Of a stretch of DNA of 34,805 nt, positions 9,045-16,931 are shown piece by piece (position 1 is the first letter of the stretch; every line of letters starts with the position of its first letter). The DNA is from an uncultured Lachnospiraceae bacterium. GTDB lineage: Bacteria; Bacillota; Clostridia; Lachnospirales; Lachnospiraceae. The notes under the pieces are model-generated. The model was given only the letters and a program-made list of their open reading frames with translations, did no database searches and had not been told where the DNA came from. The stretch is taken from assembly GCA_910585205.1 (NCBI GenBank), contig CAJUCC010000048.1:1-34805 (forward strand), given 5' to 3'. The position numbers and the translations under genes are program-made.

Positions 9045-9476
9045 TTATATTTTATAATCCCTTACATCTTCCGGGATTTCATCAACCGGCAGATTCTTTA
9101 CAACCGCTTCACTTCCGGCGGCAATCGCCGTGTCATAATACCAGCATTTATACTGCAACCTGTTCTTTGTCTCCTGTAATGCTTCTATCTGCCGTTCCAC
9201 TTCTTCCAGCCGGTCATGAAACATTTCCCTGCGTTTCTCTAAAGAAGCGTCGCCCTCTTTACACCAAACCAGAAATTCCTTAATTGACTTGATAGACATT
9301 CCCGAAGTTTTCAGACATTCAATCACTCTCAGCGTATTGATTTCCGTATCGGAGAAAACACGGATCCCCCCGTTTCTCCGTTCCATATCCGGAAACATAC
9401 CCTCACGGTCGTAATAGCGCAGGGTTGATATGGCAATCCCGGTAGCATTGGCGACCTCTCCAATCGAATAATTCAT
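9045..9476 (-). CDS. MerR-family transcriptional regulator
   Basis: DNA-binding regulator of 143 aa. Seen: the MerR winged-helix start MNYSIGEVANATGIAISTLRYYDREGMFP (1-29) with its helix-turn-helix and RYYDREG wing, a second helix pair to about residue 70, and a long coiled-coil dimerisation helix (about 77-112). The ligand-binding tail is short, with a single Cys (C110) in it, so a small-molecule or stress sensor is possible but not shown. The ribosome binding site AAGGAGA lies 7 nt before the ATG. MerR proteins act at promoters with long 19-20 bp spacers. The nearby 19-bp-spaced inverted repeat at 8877-8915 is a candidate target, as is its own promoter. Confidence 0.9.
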   Translation of the reverse strand: MNYSIGEVANATGIAISTLRYYDREGMFPDMERRNGGIRVFSDTEINTLRVIECLKTSGMSIKSIKEFLVWCKEGDASLEKRREMFHDRLEEVERQIEALQETKNRLQYKCWYYDTAIAAGSEAVVKNLPVDEIPEDVRDYKI

Positions 9477-9672
9477 ATGATTTTCTCCTTTCTTAAAATG
9501 TTTGAAAAATTTCCCTTAACCCGAACCTGACTTTAGCCAGAATGATAACTTTTGGGAATAACAAGATTTATCCTGTCGTAACGCTCTTTGATATGCCGGT
9601 ATTTGTACGCTGTGCCATCCATGAAAACAGCGGACTTTCAAGGGTTTCATTCCATAGGCGCATGGAAATGTG

Positions 9673-9715
9673 TCTGCTTTCCGACGGCTTTTTTCTTTTG
9701 CCGTCGGAAAGCAGA
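9673..9715 (-). terminator. Perfect 16-bp stem-loop after the ABC permease gene
   Basis: Arms 9673-9688 and 9700-9715 are perfectly complementary, with an 11-nt loop that is A-rich in minus-strand RNA. It lies 14 nt past the permease stop. No U-tract follows on either strand, so it may be a 3'-end stabilising hairpin rather than a classical terminator. The rest of 9477-9728 carries no credible gene. Confidence 0.55.
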
Positions 9716-9728
9716 TTAAAATATAAAA

Positions 9729-11537
9729 CTATAATTCATTGATGGTTGCGGTAATCGACATATTGCGAATCCGCTTCGCCGGAGCATACACAGCCGCGAT
9801 TGCCGCAATCGAGACAAACAAGAGAATGACACCCAAAGAAGTAATTGGAAACTGCCATACCGCAGACGGAAAATGTCCCGCAATAAGGAAATTATACAGC
9901 AGCCTGCTAAGCGGCAAGCCGATAGCACAACCAACAACACACCCCAAAACAGCATACGTGAATGCTTCGCAAGCAATCATTTTTGTCATTTGGCGTTTAT
10001 CCATTCCTACTGCACGCATGGCCCCGTATTGCTTCATTCTGGCAGACACGCTCATGGAAATACTATTGATGATATTCATTCCCGTTACCAGTGCAATGAT
10101 TGACAAAAACGCATAAACACAGAAAACAAAAGCCGTATAAGTTCCCGTAGTGCGCTCGTCGCGTTTATCCCGAAAGCTATATGTTTGATCTATGGAATTT
10201 CGGATTGCCCGAACATTTTCATCCGTAACATTCCCCGCTGTCTGTATCAGCACAAGAGAATAATCTTCATCCCCTGTCAAACGGATAAATGTTTCACCGG
10301 AGGTAATCAATGTGAGCTTTCCGTCTGTCAGTCCATCCTCGCTAAAGGGGTCATTTTTTAACAATCCGGCTATGGTAAGGGTTTCATCCCCAATTTGAAC
10401 GGTGTCACCGATTTTCCATGTACTGTCCTGATCGGATGTCGCCAAAACAAAGCGGCTGTCCCCATAAACTTCGGCCAGATCACTCCCCCGTTTCAAAGCA
10501 CTGTCTTTTTTCAGACATTGTAAATCAAAATCGTCATAAGAAATCAGATCAACTGTACCGGAAAGGCCGGTATCGCCGTTTAGTCTGGCAGGAACATCAA
10601 ACGCACTGCGGCGCCCGTAAACCTCTTTCACTCCCTCCATTTCACGGATGGAGGGAAGCAGTTCCCGGGCAATCGCATTGCCGCCAGCACTTGCAATATC
10701 AATATCTGATGTGGCAGCTGACTGAGGTATCAGATAATCTACAAAACTGACCATAACAGAAAAGCTCAAAAATAAGATGATGCTAAGCGCAAAAGAACCT
10801 GTCATCAGGAATAAATTTTTCTTCCCGGAGACCGCATGGCTGATACCGAGAAGGACTTCAATCTTTCCGAATCCTGTATACGGCGGATGACGCATTGTTT
10901 TTTCATGGCCTGCATTTCCGGATACCGCTGTAATGGGAGGTACTTTCGCAGCATGTTTCGCCGGAGCATTCGCGGCAATTAGTACAGTAATTAGTCCCAC
11001 AAAGATACCGCAGGCAATGCCAAAAATACTGATGCCAAAGAGGGGGATATTAGAAAATTCTTCTCTGACTACAAAACGCAGTACCGCGCACAGCCCCCAT
11101 GTAGTAACAACTCCTAAAACAAGGCCAATCGGGACAGCCGTTTTGCACCAGTTCAATGCCTCCAAACGGACAAAACGAATGATCTGCTGCTTACTCATAC
11201 CAATGCAACGCATCATTCCAAAAAATTGGGTTCTCTGTGCAACGCTGCTGTTCATACTGCCGGAAATCATCAAAACGCCTGCAATCAAAATCAGCAGGAA
11301 CAAAACAACTGCGACAGAAAGAAGGGTTTGTCCCATTGAGCTGCCGAGCAAATCTCCAATAGAGAAACTTCCATGCCTGCCAGCCAATCGAGACTGTTCC
11401 ATTCTAAAGCCCATTTCAGCCATACTGAATACTGCCGTTACCATAAACACAGCAAATACAATGCAAAGCAGCGTCATACGATTTTGACGGCGGTGGACTT
11501 TAGCGGAGATGGGAATGAGACTGAAATAACTTTTCAT
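9729..11537 (-). CDS. ABC transporter permease, FtsX-domain type
   Basis: Membrane subunit (602 aa) of an FtsX/MacB-type ABC transporter. By hydropathy read by eye: one N-terminal helix (about 22-42), an FtsX domain with three helices (about 72-190), a fifth helix (245-267), a large extracellular domain (about 268-450), and a second FtsX domain with three helices (455-575). The cytoplasmic coupling segment RCIGMSKQQIIRF recurs as RAVGMDKRQMTKM in the second half, a clear internal repeat. Its ATG overlaps the ATPase stop codon (ATGA), so translation is coupled. The family exports or detaches peptides such as antimicrobials. The topology differs from the 10-helix Bce-type permeases, so I do not call it BceB. 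Confidence 0.9.
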   Translation of the reverse strand: MKSYFSLIPISAKVHRRQNRMTLLCIVFAVFMVTAVFSMAEMGFRMEQSRLAGRHGSFSIGDLLGSSMGQTLLSVAVVLFLLILIAGVLMISGSMNSSVAQRTQFFGMMRCIGMSKQQIIRFVRLEALNWCKTAVPIGLVLGVVTTWGLCAVLRFVVREEFSNIPLFGISIFGIACGIFVGLITVLIAANAPAKHAAKVPPITAVSGNAGHEKTMRHPPYTGFGKIEVLLGISHAVSGKKNLFLMTGSFALSIILFLSFSVMVSFVDYLIPQSAATSDIDIASAGGNAIARELLPSIREMEGVKEVYGRRSAFDVPARLNGDTGLSGTVDLISYDDFDLQCLKKDSALKRGSDLAEVYGDSRFVLATSDQDSTWKIGDTVQIGDETLTIAGLLKNDPFSEDGLTDGKLTLITSGETFIRLTGDEDYSLVLIQTAGNVTDENVRAIRNSIDQTYSFRDKRDERTTGTYTAFVFCVYAFLSIIALVTGMNIINSISMSVSARMKQYGAMRAVGMDKRQMTKMIACEAFTYAVLGCVVGCAIGLPLSRLLYNFLIAGHFPSAVWQFPITSLGVILLFVSIAAIAAVYAPAKRIRNMSITATINEL

Positions 11538-12217
11538 TCACGACACCTCCCAAAATCAGTCAAGGTGCCATCCGACACCTGTAATACCCGGTCTGCCGTT
11601 TGCGCAATGCTACGGTTATGGGTAATCATAATGATGGTCTGCTCGTATTTTTTCGATGTTTTTTTGAGCAATGCAATAACCTCGCTGCTGTTTTGGGAAT
11701 CCAGATTTCCTGTCGGCTCATCCGCCAGAATCAGGGAAGGACGGGTGAGCAATGCGCGGCCAATCGCCACTCTCTGCTGTTGACCGCCGGAAAGCTGACT
11801 GGGCAAATGGTTACGGCGATCTTTCAAATTCAGCACCGTCAGTAACTCCTTCAAATATCTCTTGTCCGGCTTTTGATAATCCAGCAACAGCGGAAAAACC
11901 ATATTCTGTTCCACCGTCAACTCCGGAATCAGGTTGAACGCCTGAAAGATAAAGCCGATATTCCTGCGGCGAAATACCGTCAGTTTTCGGTCATTCATGG
12001 TAAAAATATCCTTGCCATCAATCAGCACCTTTCCCGAAGTTGGCATATCCAAAGCACCGATCATATTCAGCAGTGTGCTTTTACCGGAACCGGATTCTCC
12101 GACGATTGCCACATATTCTCCCCTGGGAACGGAAAAGCTGACACTCCTCAGCGCTTTTACAGCAGTTTCACCGCTGCCATAAGTCTTACAAATATTCTTG
12201 ACTTCTAATAAATTCAT
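11534..12217 (-). CDS. ABC transporter ATP-binding protein, MacB/LolD type
   Basis: ATPase subunit (227 aa) partnering the FtsX-type permease that follows it. Seen: Walker A GESGSGKST (40-48), Q-loop Gln92 in FQAFNL, signature LSGGQQQR (142-149), Walker B LILADEPTGNLD (162-173), and the switch His in MITHN near 199. FNLIPELTVEQN after the Q-loop is characteristic of the mechanotransmission (type VII) group. The RBS GAGGTGG precedes the ATG. It is preceded in the same direction by the two-component genes at 12327-14059, which probably control it. Confidence 0.94.
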   Translation of the reverse strand: MNLLEVKNICKTYGSGETAVKALRSVSFSVPRGEYVAIVGESGSGKSTLLNMIGALDMPTSGKVLIDGKDIFTMNDRKLTVFRRRNIGFIFQAFNLIPELTVEQNMVFPLLLDYQKPDKRYLKELLTVLNLKDRRNHLPSQLSGGQQQRVAIGRALLTRPSLILADEPTGNLDSQNSSEVIALLKKTSKKYEQTIIMITHNRSIAQTADRVLQVSDGTLTDFGRCRE

Positions 12218-12314
12218 AGTGCAACCACCTCTTTCTTATCTTTTTGCGATGCAATAAGACAGGCTTCATCTCCTGTCTATGATGGAAAGAATAGCACTGA
12301 AATATTACTGTAGC

Positions 12315-12332
12315 CCTACAATCAGCCTACAA
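12315..12332 (-). promoter_or_regulatory. Direct repeats, candidate response-regulator site for the ABC operon
   Basis: Minus-strand TTGTAGG occurs twice, 11 bp apart (12332-12326 and 12321-12315), starting in the last codons of the kinase gene. Downstream lies a TATTCT -10-like hexamer with no recognisable -35. Direct repeats about 11 bp apart overlapping a poor -35 are the usual layout of OmpR/PhoB-activated promoters. A 7-bp hairpin (12257-12263 with 12272-12278) follows before the ATPase gene. Confidence 0.4.
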
Positions 12333-13364
12333 TTTTGCAGGAATCAGAAAATTCATCGTGAAACTTGTCCCTCTGCCCAATTCACTGTCTGCCTCGATTG
12401 CTCCTCCATGTGCTTCAACGACTGCTTTCGCAAGCGGGAGTCCAAGGCCGATACCCTGTGTATCTTTTGAAAAACGGCTGCGATAAAAACGCTTGAAAAT
12501 ATGATGTATATCCTCCGGGTGGATGCCACATCCATTATCCTTTACCACAATTTGAACGCCGGATGACAACGCCTTCCATGTAACGCGAATGACAGCGCCA
12601 CTTTCCGTATGGTCAAACGCATTTTTCACAATATTGTCGATCGCCTCAGACAGCCAATCACGATCACAGAAAAGAGAAACATGATCCGGGCCAGACAGAA
12701 TGATTTCCTTCTTTTCCTGTCTGGCTCTATATGCAAAATGCATTTCCATATCCCGCATCATATCCGCCACATTCTCTGTGGTCTTTTCCAACACGATGGC
12801 ACCGGCATCCAGTCTTGTAATCTTGAGCAGATTTTGTACCAGTGTTTCAATGCGGTCAAGTTCCTGTTCGGATAAATCGGCAAACTCCTTTACCGCGCAC
12901 AATTCCATATCCCCGTCCTGAAGCAGACCATTATAAATATTCAAAGCAGCCAGCGGCGTTTTCAGCTGGTGGGAAATATCAGAGATCGTATTTTTCAAAA
13001 ATTCCTTTTCCCGAAGTTCGTTATCTGCGTGAGCATTTAAGACAGCCGCCAGGGAATTGACAGAATGAAATAATCGATACAGTTCGCCCTCCTCATCACA
13101 TGCGATACGGGCATTGCGATCTCCGTCAAGATACGCATGGATATGTGATACCGCCTGTTCCATGACCTGATTTTGTTTTTTGAAATAGGAATAACACGCT
13201 GCCAATACAGCCCCTCCTGCCAATACGAAAACAAGCAATAGGAACAAAGAAAACCGTTGATAGCACAACCATAAAAACCCTTGTGTCAGCAGAAAGGAAG
13301 CCGCCCAAATACCTGATAATGCAAGAAACAATTTTTTGATTTCTTTGTTTGCAAATATTTTCAT
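12327..13364 (-). CDS. Sensor histidine kinase, intramembrane-sensing type
   Basis: Membrane histidine kinase of 345 aa that autophosphorylates and passes the phosphate to the regulator encoded just upstream. Seen: two membrane helices (about 11-33 and 39-61) joined by only a few residues, so there is almost no extracellular sensor; a HAMP-like linker; the phospho-acceptor SDISHQLKTPLAAL with His132; and ATP-binding N-box DNIVKNAFDH, G1 DNGCGI and G2 GIGLGLPLA. Kinases with this short sensor commonly work with a neighbouring ABC transporter that does the sensing. The ATG at 13364 lies 8 nt after the regulator stop, with GAGGCGG upstream; a longer start would overlap the regulator gene. Confidence 0.93.
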   Translation of the reverse strand: MKIFANKEIKKLFLALSGIWAASFLLTQGFLWLCYQRFSLFLLLVFVLAGGAVLAACYSYFKKQNQVMEQAVSHIHAYLDGDRNARIACDEEGELYRLFHSVNSLAAVLNAHADNELREKEFLKNTISDISHQLKTPLAALNIYNGLLQDGDMELCAVKEFADLSEQELDRIETLVQNLLKITRLDAGAIVLEKTTENVADMMRDMEMHFAYRARQEKKEIILSGPDHVSLFCDRDWLSEAIDNIVKNAFDHTESGAVIRVTWKALSSGVQIVVKDNGCGIHPEDIHHIFKRFYRSRFSKDTQGIGLGLPLAKAVVEAHGGAIEADSELGRGTSFTMNFLIPAKL

Positions 13365-13372
13365 AAGCCGCC

Positions 13373-14059
13373 TCACCCGATCACATTCCATTTATAACCC
13401 ATTCCCCGAACCGTCAGGAGCATTTGTGGTTCACTCGGATTATCTTCGATCTTCATACGCAGCCGCCTCATATATACGGTAAGGGTACTGCTGTCAATAT
13501 AATTTCCATCGCAGTCCCATAGTTTATCCAAGATTTGTTCTTTGGTAAGTACCATGTCAGGGTTTCTCATAAACAGACACAGCAGCTTATATTCTGCGGC
13601 AGTCAGATCCAATCGTTTTCCGTTCTTAAACGCCTGCCCTTGCAGCAAAAGCACTTTCATTCCATTGGATTCCAGTTGTGTGTCTGCGGAGCCGAAATCT
13701 TTTGTCCGGCGCAGCAGCGCATTTACTCTGGACACTAACACCCCCAGCTTAAACGGTTTTGTAATATAATCGTCTCCGCCGATGTCCAATCCCATGATAA
13801 TGTTCATTTCTTCATCTGCCGCTGTCAAAAAAATGATGGGGACTTTGGAAACCTGCCGCACTTTTTTGCAAAATTCAAAACCTGTGCCATCCGGCAGGGA
13901 TACATCAAGCACCAACAAATCATATTTTCCATCCGTCCACAGGCTGTCTGCTTCTTTGAGGGTTCTGGCAACCACTAATTCAAATCCCTGTTTTTCGAAT
14001 GCAAAAGTAAGCCCGTTAATCAGGCTCAGATCATCTTCAAGAAGTAATACATTACTCAT
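13373..14059 (-). CDS. Response regulator, OmpR/PhoB family
   Basis: DNA-binding response regulator (228 aa). Seen: the receiver domain with acidic pocket LLEDD (residues 6-10), phospho-acceptor Asp52 in LVLDVSLPDG, Thr79 and Lys101 (TKPF), then a C-terminal winged helix (about 130-226) with LTAAEYKLLCLFMRNPDMVLTKEQIL and TVYMRRLRMKIE, the recognition helix region. The ATG at 14059 has AAAGGAGC 7 nt upstream. It is first in the operon with the kinase, and the target is probably the ABC exporter downstream. Confidence 0.94.
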   Translation of the reverse strand: MSNVLLLEDDLSLINGLTFAFEKQGFELVVARTLKEADSLWTDGKYDLLVLDVSLPDGTGFEFCKKVRQVSKVPIIFLTAADEEMNIIMGLDIGGDDYITKPFKLGVLVSRVNALLRRTKDFGSADTQLESNGMKVLLLQGQAFKNGKRLDLTAAEYKLLCLFMRNPDMVLTKEQILDKLWDCDGNYIDSSTLTVYMRRLRMKIEDNPSEPQMLLTVRGMGYKWNVIG

Positions 14060-14158
14060 ACTTTTGCTCCTTTCCTTGTTTTGTCCGGCCATCAATCGAC
14101 TTCCCGGCGGTCACGCGCCCAACTTCAGTCAAACCATATCCGCTTGTTCGGGCATAAG

Positions 14159-14192
14159 AAAACCCCGGAAAACTTGATTTTTCCGGGGTTTT
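14159..14192 (-). terminator. Rho-independent terminator of rplM-rpsI
   Basis: A 14-bp perfect stem (14159-14172 with 14179-14192, 6-nt loop), GC core CCCCGG and flanking A/U runs. In minus-strand RNA it ends GGGGUUUUCUU, a good U-tract. It lies 32 nt after the rpsI stop and before the two-component operon. Confidence 0.88.
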
Positions 14193-14223
14193 TGAGCAAT
14201 TTTGATACGGTTTGAACAACCGA

Positions 14224-14619
14224 TTAACGCTTGCTGAACTGCGGCGCACGTCTCGCTGCCTTGAGACCGTACTTCTTTCTTTCTTTCATACGAGGGTCTC
14301 TGGTCAGGAAGCCGGCTTTCTTTAATGTCGGTCTGTAGTCTGCATCAGCCTGCAGAAGCGCTCTGGAAATACCGTGCCGAATTGCTCCGGCCTGTCCTGT
14401 ATAGCCACCGCCATGCACATTTACAAGCACGTCAAACTTTTCTACATTGTCCGTAGCCACCAGCGGCTGACGAACGATCACTTTCAGTGTCTCCAGTCCG
14501 AAATATTCATCAATGCTTCTTTTATTAATTGTAATATTGCCTTTTCCGGGTACTAAGTATACTCTGGCAATTGATTTTTTTCTTCTGCCTGTTCCGTAGT
14601 ATCTAGCTGCTTTCGCCAT
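14224..14619 (-). CDS. rpsI: 30S ribosomal protein S9
   Basis: Small-subunit head protein, 131 aa. Seen: YGTGRRKKSIARVYLVPGKG near the N-terminus, the GGGYTGQAGAIRHGISRAL block, and the conserved basic C-terminal tail ending QFSKR, whose last residues reach the P-site tRNA. It is 30 nt downstream of rplM in the standard rplM-rpsI operon, with an AAGGAGG-type site before the ATG and a strong terminator after it. Confidence 0.98.
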   Translation of the reverse strand: MAKAARYYGTGRRKKSIARVYLVPGKGNITINKRSIDEYFGLETLKVIVRQPLVATDNVEKFDVLVNVHGGGYTGQAGAIRHGISRALLQADADYRPTLKKAGFLTRDPRMKERKKYGLKAARRAPQFSKR

Positions 14620-14649
14620 TTCCGATTCCTCCTTCTTCGTCCCTTTTGA

Positions 14650-15078
14650 TTAAAATGTCAATACTTCAGGTTTCTGAGCTGCATGTGCATGCTCCGGTCC
14701 TGCGTATACATGAAGTTTTCTGAACATTTGTCTTCCCAAAGGTCCTTTCGGAAGCATTCCCTTTACTGCAAGTTCGATAACCTGCTCCGGTTTCTTCGCC
14801 AGTTTTTCTCTCAATGTAGTCTCTTTCATGCCGCCTACATAGTCGGAATGATGATAATAGATTTTCTGATCCAGCTTCTTACCGGTTACTTTGATTTTAG
14901 AAGCGTTAATCACGATCACATTATCACCGGTATCCATATGCGGGGTAAAGATCGGTTTGTTTTTTCCTCTTAACACCTTTGCAACTTCCGATGCCAAACG
15001 TCCCAATGTCATATCTGCAGCGTCTACTACATACCATTTTCTGTCGATTGTAGATGGACTCGCCATAAAAGTTTTCAT
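14650..15078 (-). CDS. rplM: 50S ribosomal protein L13
   Basis: Large-subunit assembly protein, 142 aa. Seen: RKWYVVDAADMTLGRLASEVAKVLRGK, the HMDTGDNVIVINASKI segment, HHSDYVGGMK and the VKGMLPKGPLGRQMFRKLHVYAG signature. The ATG has GGAGG 8 nt upstream. It is transcribed from a consensus promoter behind a long leader and followed by rpsI. Confidence 0.98.
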   Translation of the reverse strand: MKTFMASPSTIDRKWYVVDAADMTLGRLASEVAKVLRGKNKPIFTPHMDTGDNVIVINASKIKVTGKKLDQKIYYHHSDYVGGMKETTLREKLAKKPEQVIELAVKGMLPKGPLGRQMFRKLHVYAGPEHAHAAQKPEVLTF

Positions 15079-15243
15079 TATGTTACCTCCATAATAAATC
15101 TCGTCTTATCAATCTGTTCTGTGCTTTCTCTCACTTCTCCGGCAGATGTCCGGGCCGCCGCATCCGTTACGAAAACCAATCCGAAAGGCATATCCGAAAT
15201 ATCCTGCCCGGGAATTGGCATATTTCCTCGGATACCGCCACAT
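15079..15243 (-). promoter_or_regulatory. Long 5' leader of rplM, candidate L13 autoregulatory leader
   Basis: About 165 nt lie between the predicted transcription start and rplM. The 5' half contains paired segments such as GAAATAT (15219-15225 region) with ATATTTC and a GGCA...TGCC hairpin, so it could fold. Firmicutes often have an L13-responsive leader here. I did not confirm the consensus structure; this is inference from position, length and local pairing. Confidence 0.4.
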
Positions 15244-15249
15244 TGAATA

Positions 15250-15278
15250 ATTATAGTATACTGCTCCGTGTGTGTCAA
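15250..15278 (-). promoter_or_regulatory. Consensus promoter of rplM-rpsI
   Basis: Perfect minus-strand sigma-A promoter: TTGACA (15278-15273), 17-nt spacer, TATAAT (15255-15250). It lies in the 256-bp gap after truA and directs transcription of rplM and rpsI. Confidence 0.88.
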
Positions 15279-15334
15279 TAACTATACTTCTATTTTTTTA
15301 CAGAGAAAGCGAATTTCTGTCACGGCTCATGCCG

Positions 15335-16072
15335 TTACAAAAAACGATACGCCACAAGCGTCAGTCCCTGCGGCGGCAGCGTCGGACCGGCTGCCTGACG
15401 GTCACGTGCCTCAAGAATGTCCTGAATCCGCTCCGCCGGGAATCTTCCCTTTCCGCACTCCACAAGCGTCCCTGCCAGAATTCTTACCATATTATAGAGA
15501 AATCCGTTCCCTGAGATACGGATTTTCAGCATACTGCCCTCTTCCACAAGTTCGATCCGGTATATGGTGCGCACCGTGCTTTCGGCCTGCGAATTTTCAC
15601 TGCAAAAGCTCTTAAAATCATGTTTGCCTTCCAGATAGGCAGCCGCCTCCCGCATCCATTCCACATGCAGCGGCGTATAAATAAAATGAGAATATAACCG
15701 TTCTGTCGGCATGGGGAATGTGCCCCGCAGAATCTTGTATTCATAGGTTTTGATACTCTCACATTTTCGTGGATGGAAATCGTCCGCCACCCGGCGCGAA
15801 TCCTGAATGCGTATGTCTTCCGGCAGACGCTGGTTCAGCGCATAGCTGATCTTTCCGGCCGGCATCCTTGTGTCCGTATCAAATACCGCGACATTGCACA
15901 GCGCATGGACGCCCGCATCCGTGCGGCTGGCGCCGATCACCTGAATCTCCTCCTGCAGAAGCGCCGAGAGATGTCGGTTCAGTTCCCCTTCTATCGTATT
16001 TCCGTTTTTCTGAATCTGCCAGCCGTGATAAGCCGTGCCGTCATAGGCAACCGTCAGTTTTACGCGCATCAT
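15335..16072 (-). CDS. truA: tRNA pseudouridine(38-40) synthase
   Basis: Converts U38-U40 in the tRNA anticodon stem to pseudouridine; 245 aa. Seen: KLTVAYDGTAYHGWQIQ at the N-terminus, catalytic Asp52 in GASRTDAGVHA, the R-F-H-P-R block (DDFHPRKCESIKTYEY) and the C-terminal FLYNMVRILAGTLVECGKG signature. The ATG at 16072 overlaps the ecfT stop as ATGA, so translation is coupled; the Shine-Dalgarno is weak (GGGAAA), which fits coupling. Last gene of the ecfA1-ecfA2-ecfT-truA operon. Confidence 0.96.
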   Translation of the reverse strand: MMRVKLTVAYDGTAYHGWQIQKNGNTIEGELNRHLSALLQEEIQVIGASRTDAGVHALCNVAVFDTDTRMPAGKISYALNQRLPEDIRIQDSRRVADDFHPRKCESIKTYEYKILRGTFPMPTERLYSHFIYTPLHVEWMREAAAYLEGKHDFKSFCSENSQAESTVRTIYRIELVEEGSMLKIRISGNGFLYNMVRILAGTLVECGKGRFPAERIQDILEARDRQAAGPTLPPQGLTLVAYRFL

Positions 16073-16878
16073 AAAAAATTTCCCACATATTTCGTCAATA
16101 TCAATGCCACCAGATACAGAATCAATGCGCCGTATGCCAGATAGTCCCGGCGTGCATACTGCAGCGGCTTCATCTTTGTTCTGCCCGCGCCGCCCTGATA
16201 GCACCGGGCCTCCATCGCCATAGCGAGATCATTTGCCCGGCGAAAGGCGGAGATAAATAACGGCACGAGCAGCGGTACCATCGCCTTTGCCTTTTTTATC
16301 AGATTGCCGCTCTCAAAGTCGGCGCCCCGGGCGATCTGCGCCTTCATAATCTTGTCGGTTTCTTCCATAAGAATCGGGATAAAGCGCAGGGCGATCGACA
16401 TCATCATGGAAACCTCATGCACCGGCACTCTCACTTTTTTCAGCGGTCCCATCAGTTTTTCCATGCCGTCCGTCAGGTGGTTGGGCGTCGTCGTCAGCGT
16501 CATCAGTGACGATCCTATAATCAGGAACGTCAGCCGAATCGCCATAAAAACAGCGATCTGCAATCCCTCTCTTGTAATCGTCAGTTTCCAGAACTGTACG
16601 AGCGGTTCCCCCGGTGTCAGAAAGAGGTTAAACGCCATCGTAAAGAGCAGCAGAAACAGAATCGCCTTCATGCCTCTTACCATATAGCAAAACGGTACCT
16701 TCGACAACCGGATTGCCACGCCTAAAAAGAGGGCTGCCACAAGGTAGCCGGTAAATTGATGAAATAAGAAAAGGGAAATAATATACAGTATCGTCCCGGT
16801 CAGCTTTACCCGCGGGTCCAGTCTGTGTATCACGGAATCGGTCTGGTAATATTGCCCCAGTGTAATGTCTCTTAACAT
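16069..16878 (-). CDS. ecfT: Energy-coupling factor transporter transmembrane protein EcfT
   Basis: Membrane scaffold (269 aa) that joins the two ATPases to interchangeable substrate-binding S-components in group II ECF vitamin/micronutrient importers. Seen: the N-terminal QYYQTDSVIHRLDPRVKL, five to six membrane helices, and the two cytoplasmic coupling motifs with Ala-Arg-Gly character, QIARGADF and AMEARCYQGG. ATG 16878 has GGGAGG 6 nt upstream; an upstream extension of 13 residues lacks family similarity. It is 53 nt after ecfA2. No S-component is encoded in the window. Confidence 0.95.
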   Translation of the reverse strand: MLRDITLGQYYQTDSVIHRLDPRVKLTGTILYIISLFLFHQFTGYLVAALFLGVAIRLSKVPFCYMVRGMKAILFLLLFTMAFNLFLTPGEPLVQFWKLTITREGLQIAVFMAIRLTFLIIGSSLMTLTTTPNHLTDGMEKLMGPLKKVRVPVHEVSMMMSIALRFIPILMEETDKIMKAQIARGADFESGNLIKKAKAMVPLLVPLFISAFRRANDLAMAMEARCYQGGAGRTKMKPLQYARRDYLAYGALILYLVALILTKYVGNFL

Positions 16879-16931
16879 AGTTCCTCCCATGGTGCATTCG
16901 CAAACGGCAACGCCCATTTTTCTGTCTGCTC

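Noticed and set aside
9542..9742. 66-codon plus-strand reading frame between the MerR and permease genes
   Set aside because: No ribosome binding site, no recognisable domain, and it spans the 16-bp stem-loop and the end of the permease gene.
9729..12217. Calling the ABC genes bceA/bceB
   Set aside because: The permease topology (outside domain after helix 5, eight helices) differs from BceB.
15078..15278. 66-codon minus-strand reading frame ahead of rplM
   Set aside because: Its start lies upstream of the transcription start of the consensus promoter, so it would not be translated from that RNA.
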